A stretch of 64,000 nucleotides of DNA from Cupriavidus yeoncheonensis (GTDB lineage Bacteria > Pseudomonadota > Gammaproteobacteria > Burkholderiales > Burkholderiaceae), in NCBI RefSeq assembly GCF_905397275.1, contig NZ_CAJPUY010000009.1:223183-287182 (forward strand). The letters are read 5' to 3'. The notes beneath the pieces are model-generated. The model did no database searches and was not told where the DNA came from. It saw only the letters and a list, made by a program, of their open reading frames with translations. The translations under genes and the position numbers were made by a program. Below are positions 19,468 to 27,955 of this stretch, one piece after another (positions within the stretch are counted from its first letter, which is position 1; the number at the start of each line of letters is the position of its first letter).

Positions 19468-20718
19468 ATGGCTCTCATCGTTCACAAATACGGCGGCACT
19501 TCGATGGGTTCCACGGAACGCATCAAGAATGTCGCCAAGCGCGTAGCCAAGTGGCACCGCGCCGGTCACCGCGTAGTCGTGGTGCCTTCGGCCATGTCGG
19601 GCGAAACCAATCGCCTGCTGGGACTCGCCAAGGAGATTTCGGCTCAGCCGGATCCGCGTGAGCTGGACATGCTCGCCTCGACTGGCGAACAGGCCAGCGT
19701 CGCGCTGCTGGCCATTGCGCTGCACGGCGAAGACATCGACGCGGTCAGCTACACGGGCTGGCAGGTGCCGGTGAAGACCGATTCGTCCTACACCAAGGCC
19801 CGCATCGAGTCGATCGACGACGAGCGCATCCTTGGCGATCTCGACGCCGGCCGCGTGGTGGTCATCACCGGCTTCCAGGGCATCGACGACGAGGGCAACA
19901 TCACGACGCTGGGCCGTGGCGGCTCGGACACCTCGGCCGTGGCCATTGCTGCCGCCATCGAGGCTGACGAATGCCTGATCTATACCGACGTGGATGGCGT
20001 GTACACCACCGATCCGCGCGTGGTCGAAGACGCCCGCCGCCTGGACAAGATCACCTTCGAGGAAATGCTGGAAATGGCCAGCCTGGGCTCCAAGGTGCTG
20101 CAGATCCGCTCGGTGGAGTTCGCCGGCAAGTACCGCGTGAAGACCCGCGTACTGTCGTCGCTGACCGACCCGCTCATGCCGCTCGAGAACGAAATCAACT
20201 CGGGCACGCTGATCACTTTTGAGGAAGATTCCAACATGGAAGCCGCAGTCATCTCCGGCATCGCATTTGCCCGTGACGAAGCCAAGATCACCGTTCTGGG
20301 CGTGCCGGACAAGCCGGGCATCGCGTACCAGATCCTGGGCCCGGTCGCCGACGCCAATATCGACGTCGACATGATCATCCAGAACCAGTCGGTGGACGGC
20401 AAGACCGACTTCACGTTCACCGTGCCGCGCGGCGACTACCAGCGCACGCTGACGCTGCTGACCGACAGCGTCAAGCCGCACGTTGGCGCGGCCAACGTTT
20501 CGGGCGACCCGAAGGTGTCGAAGGTCTCGGTGGTCGGCGTGGGCATGCGCTCGCATGTCGGCGTCGCCAGCAAGATGTTCCGCACGCTTTCCGAAGAAGG
20601 CATCAACATCCAGATGATCTCCACCTCGGAAATCAAGATCTCGGTGCTGATCGACGAGAAGTACATGGAACTCGCCGTGCGCGCGCTGCACAAGGCATTC
20701 GAACTGGAACAGGCCTGA
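19468..20718 (+). CDS. lysC: aspartate kinase
   Basis: 416-residue monofunctional aspartokinase, first step of the aspartate family (Lys, Thr, Met). The kinase domain shows IVHKYGGTSMGS, GEQASVALLAIAL, TLGRGGSDTSAVA and YTDVDGVYTTDPR; two ACT domains follow from about residue 255 (KITVLGVPDKPGIA and KVSVVGVGMRSHVG), giving lysine/threonine feedback control. The start MALIVHKYGG has AAGAAG just upstream. An internal ATG (20236) with GAGGAAG 8 nt upstream begins exactly at the ACT region, as in species that make a separate beta subunit. Confidence 0.95.
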   Translation: MALIVHKYGGTSMGSTERIKNVAKRVAKWHRAGHRVVVVPSAMSGETNRLLGLAKEISAQPDPRELDMLASTGEQASVALLAIALHGEDIDAVSYTGWQVPVKTDSSYTKARIESIDDERILGDLDAGRVVVITGFQGIDDEGNITTLGRGGSDTSAVAIAAAIEADECLIYTDVDGVYTTDPRVVEDARRLDKITFEEMLEMASLGSKVLQIRSVEFAGKYRVKTRVLSSLTDPLMPLENEINSGTLITFEEDSNMEAAVISGIAFARDEAKITVLGVPDKPGIAYQILGPVADANIDVDMIIQNQSVDGKTDFTFTVPRGDYQRTLTLLTDSVKPHVGAANVSGDPKVSKVSVVGVGMRSHVGVASKMFRTLSEEGINIQMISTSEIKISVLIDEKYMELAVRALHKAFELEQA

Positions 20719-20780
20719 TCCGTTCGTCAGTTTTCTTCTGGCGACGCCGAAATTTTTTGTGTTGAGTGATCGATTTTTCG

Positions 20781-20809
20781 TTGACCAACCACGAAGGTGT
20801 CGCTAGAAT
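20781..20809 (+). promoter_or_regulatory. sigma70 promoter of tRNA-Ser gene
   Basis: TTGACC (20781-20786), 17-bp spacer, TAGAAT (20804-20809). Predicted transcription start is near 20816, about 35 bp before the mature tRNA 5' end. Confidence 0.75.
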
Positions 20810-20850
20810 TTGCGCTTCGTTGTTCGGCTCCCTCGGACAACGCAAGTTTG

Positions 20851-20944
20851 GGAGACGTGGCCGAGAGGTCGAAGGCACTCCCCTGCTAAGGGAGCATCTG
20901 GGCCAAAACCTGGATCGAGGGTTCGAATCCCTCCGTCTCCGCCA
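20851..20944 (+). tRNA. tRNA-Ser (anticodon GCU)
   Basis: 94-nt class II tRNA. The acceptor stem GGAGACG pairs with CGTCTCC (20934-20940), discriminator G and encoded CCA follow. The anticodon arm is CTCCC-CTGCTAA-GGGAG with anticodon GCT at 20885-20887, reading AGC/AGU. A long variable arm and GGGTTCGAATCCC T-arm are present. It has its own promoter and terminator. Confidence 0.97.
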
Positions 20945-20956
20945 GCAATGGCGGCG

Positions 20957-20997
20957 AACCCCGGAAGATCGCGGTCTTCCGGGGTTTTGTTTTTTGT
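20957..20997 (+). terminator. intrinsic terminator after tRNA-Ser
   Basis: Twelve-bp stem AACCCCGGAAGA / TCTTCCGGGGTT with loop TCGCGG, followed by TTGTTTTTTG. It lies 12 bp past the tRNA CCA end. Confidence 0.93.
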
Positions 20998-21395
20998 ACC
21001 CCCCATCTTATCCCAGCGCGCAAAGAAGGCCGGCGTGGCTCAGCCCGGGCTCGGCACTAATTGGCGACGCCGAGACGCGCTCATTTCGGCCATTCGCTCC
21101 GAGCGCTTTCCGCTAGCGAGCGTGATGATGCGTTGAAGACCTGCTTCTGCGGCGCTATCCAACTGCATCCAAATGGGCCTTCCCGAGACACCGAACCAAC
21201 GTCCCTGTGTTGCCTCCGTAGCCGAAGGCGAGGCGCGAATACAGCTATTGGATCCTCTTGAAGCGTTTGAGCCATTCTGATCCTGGCATTCAGGATGTCA
21301 CGGCAAGCATCACGGAAGTCGCACTGCGAGGTGCGAGGTGCGAGTTGCGCGTTGTCTCGGCGTCAGTCCATAGTGAAGCCCGAGCTACTGCAAGG
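20998..21395. other. 398-bp intergenic region without a recognisable gene
   Basis: No coding pattern is convincing here. It contains a short degenerate tandem of TGCGAGG-like units (about 21325-21352). It marks the change from core genes to the catabolic region. No integrase gene and no copy of the tRNA 3' end were noticed within it. Confidence 0.5.
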
Positions 21396-22319
21396 TTAGT
21401 CTTTGGGCTTGTGCGTGATGTCGATTTCGCCTTCCCGGTTGAACGCCACCAGCGCCTCGCGGAATTCGAGACAGAGCGGGGACAGATAGCCGTCGTCGCG
21501 CCATAGCAGGGCGACCTCGGGCTCGGGCAGCCTCACGCCATCGGCAATCACGCACAAGCCGTGGCCATCCGGCCCCGTCAGCGCGCGATGCGGCAGCAGC
21601 CCAAGCAGGTCCGTGTTGCGCAGCAATTCGGCAATCGGGACCCCGGAGCCTGTCCATTCCACCGAGACGCGCGGCGGCGGCAGGCCGAGTTCGGCGAACT
21701 GGTGGCCCAACACTTGATAAAGGCTCGACGAGGTCTGCGGCAGGGCCCAACGCTCGTTGGCAAGGTCGGCCAGTGTCCTGAAGGCCGGTCTCCGGGGGTG
21801 GTCTTCCCGGGCGACGATGCGCAGGTTCAGCGGCTGCAGCGGGGCACGGCAAACATCGTCCGGCACGTCGGCGGTGAGTCCGCCGCAGGCGAAGTCGACC
21901 TCGCCGGATTGCAGCGCCTGGATCGCGCCCAGCGTGAGGCGCGTCTCGACGGCGAAGCTTGCCAGGGGCCGATGCGCGAGGAACCGCGCAATCACCGGTG
22001 TCAGCACCGTGGCAACGAGATAGGGCGTCGCCGCAAGCCGGATCTTTCCTGAGCGGGCTGCGCGCTGGGCCTCGATTTCCTGTTCGAAGTCATGCGTGGC
22101 CAGCACCACCTGCCGCGCGCGCGCCAGCAGCGATTCGCCCACCAGTGTGAGCGTCACGCCGCGCGAAGAGCGCTCGAACAGGCGCATGCCGGCATCCGCT
22201 TCCAGCCGCCCGAGCGCCTTGGAAAGCGCGGACTGCGTCACGCCCATGTGCTCGGTGGCCCGATGCAGGCTGCCATGTTGCGCCACGAGCATAAAGGCTC
22301 GAAGGTCGTCTGTCCGCAT
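21396..22319 (-). CDS. LysR-type transcriptional regulator
   Basis: 307 residues. The N-terminal winged HTH is typical: LRAFMLVAQHGSLHRATEHM, then GVTQSALSKALGRLEADAG and LFERSSRGVTLT. The C-terminal periplasmic-binding-like effector domain runs from about residue 90. It is divergent from the dioxygenase gene (starts 22319 and 22493), the usual layout for a LysR regulator controlling its neighbour. The intergenic space contains two dyads. The inducer is unknown. The frame is open to 22493, but MRTDDLRAFM is the natural start. Confidence 0.88.
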   Translation of the reverse strand: MRTDDLRAFMLVAQHGSLHRATEHMGVTQSALSKALGRLEADAGMRLFERSSRGVTLTLVGESLLARARQVVLATHDFEQEIEAQRAARSGKIRLAATPYLVATVLTPVIARFLAHRPLASFAVETRLTLGAIQALQSGEVDFACGGLTADVPDDVCRAPLQPLNLRIVAREDHPRRPAFRTLADLANERWALPQTSSSLYQVLGHQFAELGLPPPRVSVEWTGSGVPIAELLRNTDLLGLLPHRALTGPDGHGLCVIADGVRLPEPEVALLWRDDGYLSPLCLEFREALVAFNREGEIDITHKPKD

Positions 22320-22349
22320 ATCGCTTCCATGGTGTGAGCTGTTGCCAGT

Positions 22350-22399
22350 ATTCCAGATCGGAATCACCGCGCCCAGACGGGGAATCACTGACGTTCCCC
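22350..22399. promoter_or_regulatory. candidate LysR operator region, two dyads
   Basis: Dyad 1 is ATTCCAGATCGGAAT (22350-22364), containing the LysR T-N11-A pattern. Dyad 2 is GGGGAA-N9-TTCCCC (22379-22399). Both lie in the 173-bp gap between the divergent LysR and dioxygenase genes. Confidence 0.5.
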
Positions 22400-22492
22400 T
22401 CGCTCCGTACAGTTGACCTCCGACACATGCATGGTCTGAACCGAATTCAAAGAGCGGCCGGGCCTCGCCCGCCGACACAAAGGAAAACTGCA

Positions 22493-23518
22493 ATGAATAC
22501 GATCCCGGAAGCGCTCGATTCGAGCCTGATCTCCGCCCTGGGCGATGATGTCCAATGTCACGAGCGCGCGGCAGGGCAGCCGCCGCTCTTCATCGAGCCG
22601 AAGGGCGGGGCCTTGCTGGACCGCGACCGCTTCCGCGCCTGGACGCGACGGGTGAAGCCCGCGCTCGAGCAACTCATCGTCCGCCATGGCGGCATCGTGC
22701 TGCGCGGCTTTCCCACACCGGAGACCGAGGACTTTGCCGACATCGTCGAGCAGTTCCCCCCGTTCCAGGACGGCTATGTCGGTGGACGCGCCCCCCGCCT
22801 GCAGATCTCCGGCCGCGTGATGGAATCGACTCGCCTGGACGCAGGCGTCAGGCTCGGCGTGCATTCGGAGATGGCGTACCGCAGGCACTATCCCGGGCGC
22901 ATCGCCTTCTTCTCCCGGCTCACCGCGCCCGTCGGCGGCGAAACCACAATTGCCGACGCGCGCCAGTTCGTCGAAGGGATCGGGCCAGAACTGGTCGAGA
23001 AGATCGCCGCCATCGGCATTCGCTCGGCACTGAGCTATGGCCCGAAGAGCGACACTGTCGAGTCGTCGTATGAAGACCAGGACCGGTACGGCTGGAATCA
23101 TGCCTTCGGCACCGAAGATCCTGCCGAGGTCGAGGCGCGATGCGCGAGCCGCGGCCTGCAGCCGCTGTGGCATGACGACGGTTCGCTGACGGTCTTCGCC
23201 ACGCTGGAGCCCTTCCTGAACCACCCCGTCACGGGCACGAAGCTGTACCGCTCGGGCCTGCACCGCGACCACACCGCGATGGCAGTCCTGAACCCGGAGA
23301 TGCGCAAGAACCAGAAGTACCCGACCGGCATGTTCCTCGCCAACGGACAGCGGCTCAGCAACGAGGAGGTCGACCACATCAACGCGGTATGCGACAGGTT
23401 CACCTATAGCTGGCCCTGGCGCAACGGCGACGTCATGATCCTCGACAACCTGCAGGTATGGCACGGCCGCAATCCCTATGAGGGCCGGCGCGACGTACAG
23501 GTTGCGCTGCTCGACTGA
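22493..23518 (+). CDS. TauD/TfdA-family Fe(II)/2-oxoglutarate dioxygenase (SyrP-like)
   Basis: 341 residues. The facial triad appears as HSE in LGVHSEMAYRRHYPGR (HxE rather than the usual HxD) and the distal His in NLQVWHGRNPY, with the 2-oxoglutarate-binding Arg in EGRRDVQVALLD. Proteins of the SyrP/clavaminate-synthase-like branch also carry HxE. It probably hydroxylates a small organic acid or amino-acid-like substrate; identity unknown. Start ATG 22493 has AAGGAAAA upstream. It heads a co-directional set with a Bug receptor, a class II aldolase-like protein and a second LysR regulator. Confidence 0.85.
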   Translation: MNTIPEALDSSLISALGDDVQCHERAAGQPPLFIEPKGGALLDRDRFRAWTRRVKPALEQLIVRHGGIVLRGFPTPETEDFADIVEQFPPFQDGYVGGRAPRLQISGRVMESTRLDAGVRLGVHSEMAYRRHYPGRIAFFSRLTAPVGGETTIADARQFVEGIGPELVEKIAAIGIRSALSYGPKSDTVESSYEDQDRYGWNHAFGTEDPAEVEARCASRGLQPLWHDDGSLTVFATLEPFLNHPVTGTKLYRSGLHRDHTAMAVLNPEMRKNQKYPTGMFLANGQRLSNEEVDHINAVCDRFTYSWPWRNGDVMILDNLQVWHGRNPYEGRRDVQVALLD

Positions 23519-23633
23519 GGGGGGGGCGGCCCGGCGCCGAGCCGGTACACGCTTCCAACCATGACGATGAGCCGCGGCACTGAGTGGCCGCGGCATCCAC
23601 GACTACATAACCAGAACAAGCAGGAGACAAACC

Positions 23634-24617
23634 ATGAGCGCATTCCGGCGCTTCGCCCCCACGCTGGCGATCGCGGCTGCGGCCGTGTTGGGCATCAACG
23701 CATCCCGGGCGGCTGAACCGTCCTACCCGGCACGGCCGGTCAAGGTCGTCGTGCCGTCCGTCGCGGGCGGACCGATCGACACGGTGTCCCGTCTCGTCAG
23801 CGACAGGCTGGGCGCGCGCCTTGGCACCAGTTTCTACATCGAGAACAAGCCGGGCGGCAACGTGCAGATCGGCAGCAACTACGTGGCGAAGTCGGATCCG
23901 GACGGCTATACGCTGCTGACCACGTCGCCGGCCCATGTCACCAATCCGCTGCTCTACAGCAAGCTGCCCTACGATCCCCTCAAAGACCTGACCGGGGTGG
24001 CAATGATGGCCCGCGTGCCGCTGCTGGTGGTGGTGAATGCGGACCTGCCGGTCCACTCGGTGCAGGAACTGGTGGCATGGGCCAAGGCACACCCGAACCA
24101 GGTGCGCTACGGCACCTCGGGCGCCGGCTCCACCGCGAACCTGGCCGCCGAACTGTTTGCCATGCACGCCGGCATCAAGCTGGATCACGTGCCCTACAAG
24201 GGCGCCGCCGCCGTCCTGCCGGACGTGCTCGCCGGGCGCGTCGAGATGACGGTCGACACCTTGCAACTGCTCGGGCCCTACGTCAAGTCAGGCAAGCTGC
24301 GCGCGATCGCCTTCACCGGCGCGAAGCGAGTGCCGGCGTTGCCCAATGTTCCCACGCTGGCGGAGTCGGGCTATCCGGATGCCGTGGCAATGTCCTGGCT
24401 GGCCATCGTGGCGCCGGCCAGGACGCCGCAGCACGTCATCGACAAGCTGGCGCAGACGACCACCGAAGTGCTGCAGGAAGACAAGGTCCGCAAGCGCATC
24501 GCCGAGTACGGCATGGAAGCCGATGTCATGACCCCGGCGCAGGTCAACCGGTATTTTGATGCGGAGAGCCAGCGCTGGAGCAAGGTCATCAAGGCCGGAA
24601 ACATCCACGTGGAATGA
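23634..24617 (+). CDS. Bug/TctC-family periplasmic substrate-binding protein
   Basis: 327 residues with a signal peptide (LAIAAAAVLGINASRA, cleavage before AEPSYPARP). Family marks: YPARPVKVVVPSVAGGPIDT near the start, YVAKSDPDGYTLL, HVPYKGAAAVLPDVLAGRV and the C-terminal WSKVIKAGNIHVE. Bug proteins bind small carboxylates in the periplasm, sometimes without a cognate tripartite transporter; no TctA/TctB gene is nearby. Start has AGGAGA 7 nt upstream. Likely in operon with the dioxygenase (115-bp gap) and the aldolase (10-bp gap). Confidence 0.9.
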   Translation: MSAFRRFAPTLAIAAAAVLGINASRAAEPSYPARPVKVVVPSVAGGPIDTVSRLVSDRLGARLGTSFYIENKPGGNVQIGSNYVAKSDPDGYTLLTTSPAHVTNPLLYSKLPYDPLKDLTGVAMMARVPLLVVVNADLPVHSVQELVAWAKAHPNQVRYGTSGAGSTANLAAELFAMHAGIKLDHVPYKGAAAVLPDVLAGRVEMTVDTLQLLGPYVKSGKLRAIAFTGAKRVPALPNVPTLAESGYPDAVAMSWLAIVAPARTPQHVIDKLAQTTTEVLQEDKVRKRIAEYGMEADVMTPAQVNRYFDAESQRWSKVIKAGNIHVE

Positions 24618-24627
24618 GGAGCCAGAC

Positions 24628-25410
24628 ATGAACGAGCAGACTTCCGTTCCCCAGGACGCCGTGCGAGGCCTCGTCAGCGAGGCCGAGTGGCGCGCCCGCG
24701 TGGAACTCGCCGCATGCTACCGGCTGATGGACCGGTACGGCATGACGGACCTCATCTACAACCACATCACGCTGCGTATTCCAGGCACCGAGCACCTGCT
24801 CATCAATGCCTACGGGTATCTCTACTCCGAGATCTGTGCGTCGAGCCTGATCACGATCGACCTCGATGGCAAGGTGTTGCTGGCACCGCAGAACGCGCAT
24901 GGCTACGAGGTCAACCGCGCCGGCATGGTGATCCACACGGCCATCCACAAGGCCAGGCCCGACGTCTCGTGCGTGATCCACACCCACACCCGTGCCGGCA
25001 TGGCCTTGTCGGCGCTGGCGTCCGGGCTGTTGCCCATGACGCAGACCGCGCTGCGCTTCTACGGCAAGACCGGCTACCACGACTTCGACAGCCCGGTGCT
25101 CCAACTCGGCCAGCAGGCGCCGCTGGTCAATTCCCTGGGCAACCATGAAGTGGTGATCCTGCGCAACCACGGGCTGCTTGCCGTGGGGCCGAGCGTGGCC
25201 GAGGCATTCAGCCGCATGTACTGGCTGGAGATGGCCTGCCGCACGCAGGTAGACGCCATGGCATGCGGTACCGGGCTGACCCTGCCGGACCAGCAGGCCA
25301 TCGACGACACGCGCGCCGTCATGGACGCCCGCGACAACACCTTTGGCAGGCGGGAATGGCCCGCATTGCTGCGCCAGGTGGAGCGCATGGATCCGACCTA
25401 CAAGGACTGA
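24628..25410 (+). CDS. class II aldolase/adducin family protein
   Basis: 260 residues of the class II aldolase/adducin fold (fuculose-phosphate aldolase-like). Zinc ligands are visible as VIHTHTRAGMAL (HxH) and the downstream His in VVILRNHGLLAVG, with the N-terminal YNHITLRIPG strand. Members catalyse retro-aldol cleavage or decarboxylation of small hydroxyacids; some have no known activity. GAGGAG precedes the start (24628). Its place after a carboxylate-binding Bug protein and a dioxygenase suggests a role in the same carboxylate pathway (inference). Confidence 0.87.
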   Translation: MNEQTSVPQDAVRGLVSEAEWRARVELAACYRLMDRYGMTDLIYNHITLRIPGTEHLLINAYGYLYSEICASSLITIDLDGKVLLAPQNAHGYEVNRAGMVIHTAIHKARPDVSCVIHTHTRAGMALSALASGLLPMTQTALRFYGKTGYHDFDSPVLQLGQQAPLVNSLGNHEVVILRNHGLLAVGPSVAEAFSRMYWLEMACRTQVDAMACGTGLTLPDQQAIDDTRAVMDARDNTFGRREWPALLRQVERMDPTYKD

Positions 25411-25467
25411 CCGGCAGTCGCGCGGCGGCGGGTGCCCCGCGCGGAGCCTTCTGCAGGGGAATACCAG

Positions 25468-26529
25468 ATGGACGCACGCCTGAAGCACGCGGTCGCGGTT
25501 GGCCGCTTCGGTTCTTTCTCCAGGGCCGCCGATACGATCGGCATCACGCAGTCGGCGGCGACCAAGAGCGTCGCCGAGCTGGAACGGCGGCTCGGATACC
25601 CCATCTTCCGCCGGACCCCGAAGGGCGTGGTGCCCACCGAGGAGGGCCAGGTCTTCCTGGAGCGCGCGCTACGCCTGCTGGCGGATGCCGCCGACCTGCT
25701 TGGCATGCCCAAGCCGGAACCTGGCAGGCAGACGTTGCGCGTGGGCGTGTTTCCCGCCACGCTGGAATGGCTGCTGGCCCGTGGCATCGAGCGCCTGCTG
25801 GCGCGCACCCCGGAAATCAGGCTCGACCTCTGCTCGGGCACCAAGGAACGCGGCCTGCAAATGCTCGAACGCGGCGATGTGGATGTGGCCATCGGCATGG
25901 AATCCATGTTCAGGGACCGGCCGCAGTTTCAGTGCGAGCCCATCGCCGCGATCTGCCCGCAAGCCTTTGTCCGGCGCGGGCATCCGCTGCTGGCCGGGAA
26001 GGCGCCGGCGAGTGCCCGGCTCACGGACTTCCCCCTCATCCTGCCCTCGGAGATCTGGCACTCGTCGCTCTATCCGTCGCTGGCCAGACTCTGCGGCGAC
26101 GACTGGGTCGGCCGTTGCCACAAGATCGAGAGCCTTGCGCTGTCATGCAAGGTGGTGGAGTGCTCCGATGCGATCGGGCTGGCGGATACCGGCTTCTCCC
26201 TGACCGGATACTTCCGCGAGCGGTTCGTCACGCTGCATGATGTCTGCCAGATCCCGCCCGTACGCATCGACTGCGCAGTGCGCAAGCAATGGGAGCCGAA
26301 GCCGGCAGCGAAGGCGCTCATTGCAATGCTGCAGGAGATACACGCCGATGGCCGGCCGCGCAGCGACATGGAGAGCCGCATGCTGGCCCATGAACTCGCC
26401 GCGCCCCGGGGCGATGACGACCACGGCGTGTGCATGCCGGCTACCGGAGGCGGCATCCCGGCGGGACCGGCAGGACCGGTCCCACCAGCGCACGGAGATA
26501 CGGTCAGGCCGTACGCAGCACGGCCTTGA
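25468..26529 (+). CDS. LysR-type transcriptional regulator
   Basis: 353 residues. The HTH is FGSFSRAADTIGITQSAATK followed by SVAELERRLGYPIFRRTPKG; the effector domain follows. The C-terminus has a Pro/Gly-rich extension of ~40 residues beyond the usual ~300-residue LysR, and its last 26 bp overlap the 3' end of the convergent aldehyde dehydrogenase gene, so the stop may have drifted. It could regulate either the upstream carboxylate operon or the convergent ketone operon. Start ATG 25468 has AGGGGA upstream. Confidence 0.85.
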   Translation: MDARLKHAVAVGRFGSFSRAADTIGITQSAATKSVAELERRLGYPIFRRTPKGVVPTEEGQVFLERALRLLADAADLLGMPKPEPGRQTLRVGVFPATLEWLLARGIERLLARTPEIRLDLCSGTKERGLQMLERGDVDVAIGMESMFRDRPQFQCEPIAAICPQAFVRRGHPLLAGKAPASARLTDFPLILPSEIWHSSLYPSLARLCGDDWVGRCHKIESLALSCKVVECSDAIGLADTGFSLTGYFRERFVTLHDVCQIPPVRIDCAVRKQWEPKPAAKALIAMLQEIHADGRPRSDMESRMLAHELAAPRGDDDHGVCMPATGGGIPAGPAGPVPPAHGDTVRPYAARP

Positions 26530-27931
26530 ATTCCAGGAACTCCGCCAGCCCGTACTCGCCGAACTCGCGTCCGTTGCCGGACGCCTTGTAGCCGCCAAAC
26601 GGCGCGGTGAAGTCCAGGGTCGCGCCGTTGACCTGCACCGTGCCGGCACGCATTGCGCCTGCCACGCGCGCGGCACGTTCCGGCGAGCCGCTCCAGACAT
26701 AGGCGGCGAGGCCATAGTCGGTGTCGTTCGCGATGGCGATCGCTTCGTCTTCGTCGTCGTACGGAATCATGCTCATGACCGGGCCGAAGATTTCCTCGCG
26801 TGCAATCGCCATCTGGTTGCCGACTTCGGCGAACACCGTGGGACGGGCGAAGAAGCCGCCGTCCAGCCCTTGCGGCCGGCCCGGGCCGCCGGCCGCCAGC
26901 CGCGCGCCCTCGCGGATACCGGTCTCGATCATCTGCTGCACCCGCTCGTACTGGCGACGGCTGGACAGCGGCCCGATCTTGCTGGCCTCGTCCAGCGGGT
27001 CGCCCACCGGCAGGCTGTTGGCCACGGCGGCAGCGATCGCCACTGCCTCCGCATGGCGGCTGCGCGGCACCAGCATGCGGGTCGGGGCAATGCAGGTCTG
27101 CCCGGAATTCATCATGCAGGCGACCACGGTGGTGGTCACGGCCGTCTTCAGGTCGGCGTCATCCAGGATCACGCACGGCGACTTGCCGCCCAGTTCCTGC
27201 GCCACGCGCTTGACCGTGGGCGCCGCATGGATGGCGACATCGACGCCGGCCCGCGTCGATCCCGTGATCGAGACCATGGCCACGTCGGGGTGGCGCGACA
27301 GGGCGCGGCCGACCAGCTGGCCGTCGCCGTAGAGCATGTTGAAGACGCCGGCCGGCACGCCCGCGTCATGCAGGATCTGCGCGAACAGGTGCGCATCGAG
27401 CGGTGCGATTTCCGAGGGCTTGAGCACGATGGTGCAGCCGGCCGCGAGGGCCGGGGCGACCTTGGCGGCAATCTGGTTCAGCGGATAGTTCCACGGTGTC
27501 ACCAGCGCAACCACGCCGACTGGCTCGCGCAGGACCTGCGTCGTGCCCTGTTGCGCGCTGAAGGCAAAGGTCCTGAGCGCGGCAAGGGTGGAGAGGATCT
27601 GCGCCAGTCCGGCCGGCACCTGACGCTGGTGGCTGAACCAGAGCGGCGAGCCCATTTCGGCCGTGACGGCATCCGCCAGCGCGGGCATGCGCGCCTTGTA
27701 GAGTTCGGCCACGCGTTCCAGCAGCGCGATGCGCGCTTCACGGGTTGAACCGGACCATGCCGGGAACGCCGCGCGCGCCGCCGCGACAGCACGGTCGACG
27801 TCGGCCTCCCCGCCGAGCGCGACGGTGCCGATTGTCGCTTCGGTCGCCGGATTGACGATGTCCACGAACGAGGCCTCGCCGACGGGCGGCACCCATTCGC
27901 CATGGATGTAGAACGTATCGAGTCGCTTCAT
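26504..27931 (-). CDS. NAD(P)-dependent aldehyde dehydrogenase
   Basis: 475 residues, standard ALDH length. Catalytic Cys in NSGQTCIAPTRM, general-base Glu in QELGGKSPCVIL, cofactor segment VTPWNYPLNQIAAKVAPAL, and the C-terminal EIFGPVMSMIPYDDEDEA and PFGGYKASGNGREFG. It oxidises an aldehyde to the acid. Start has GAGGAG upstream. It is the last gene of the minus-strand set ADH, Baeyer-Villiger monooxygenase, hydrolase, ALDH, and would oxidise the alcohol-derived aldehyde after ester or lactone cleavage, as ChnE does in cyclohexanol pathways (inference). Confidence 0.92.
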   Translation of the reverse strand: MKRLDTFYIHGEWVPPVGEASFVDIVNPATEATIGTVALGGEADVDRAVAAARAAFPAWSGSTREARIALLERVAELYKARMPALADAVTAEMGSPLWFSHQRQVPAGLAQILSTLAALRTFAFSAQQGTTQVLREPVGVVALVTPWNYPLNQIAAKVAPALAAGCTIVLKPSEIAPLDAHLFAQILHDAGVPAGVFNMLYGDGQLVGRALSRHPDVAMVSITGSTRAGVDVAIHAAPTVKRVAQELGGKSPCVILDDADLKTAVTTTVVACMMNSGQTCIAPTRMLVPRSRHAEAVAIAAAVANSLPVGDPLDEASKIGPLSSRRQYERVQQMIETGIREGARLAAGGPGRPQGLDGGFFARPTVFAEVGNQMAIAREEIFGPVMSMIPYDDEDEAIAIANDTDYGLAAYVWSGSPERAARVAGAMRAGTVQVNGATLDFTAPFGGYKASGNGREFGEYGLAEFLEFKAVLRTA

Positions 27932-27955
27932 GCTGGTCTCCTCACCGGGATGGGG

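Noticed and set aside
20998..21395. Short ORFs after the tRNA
   Set aside because: No start signals, biased composition or domain; left as intergenic.
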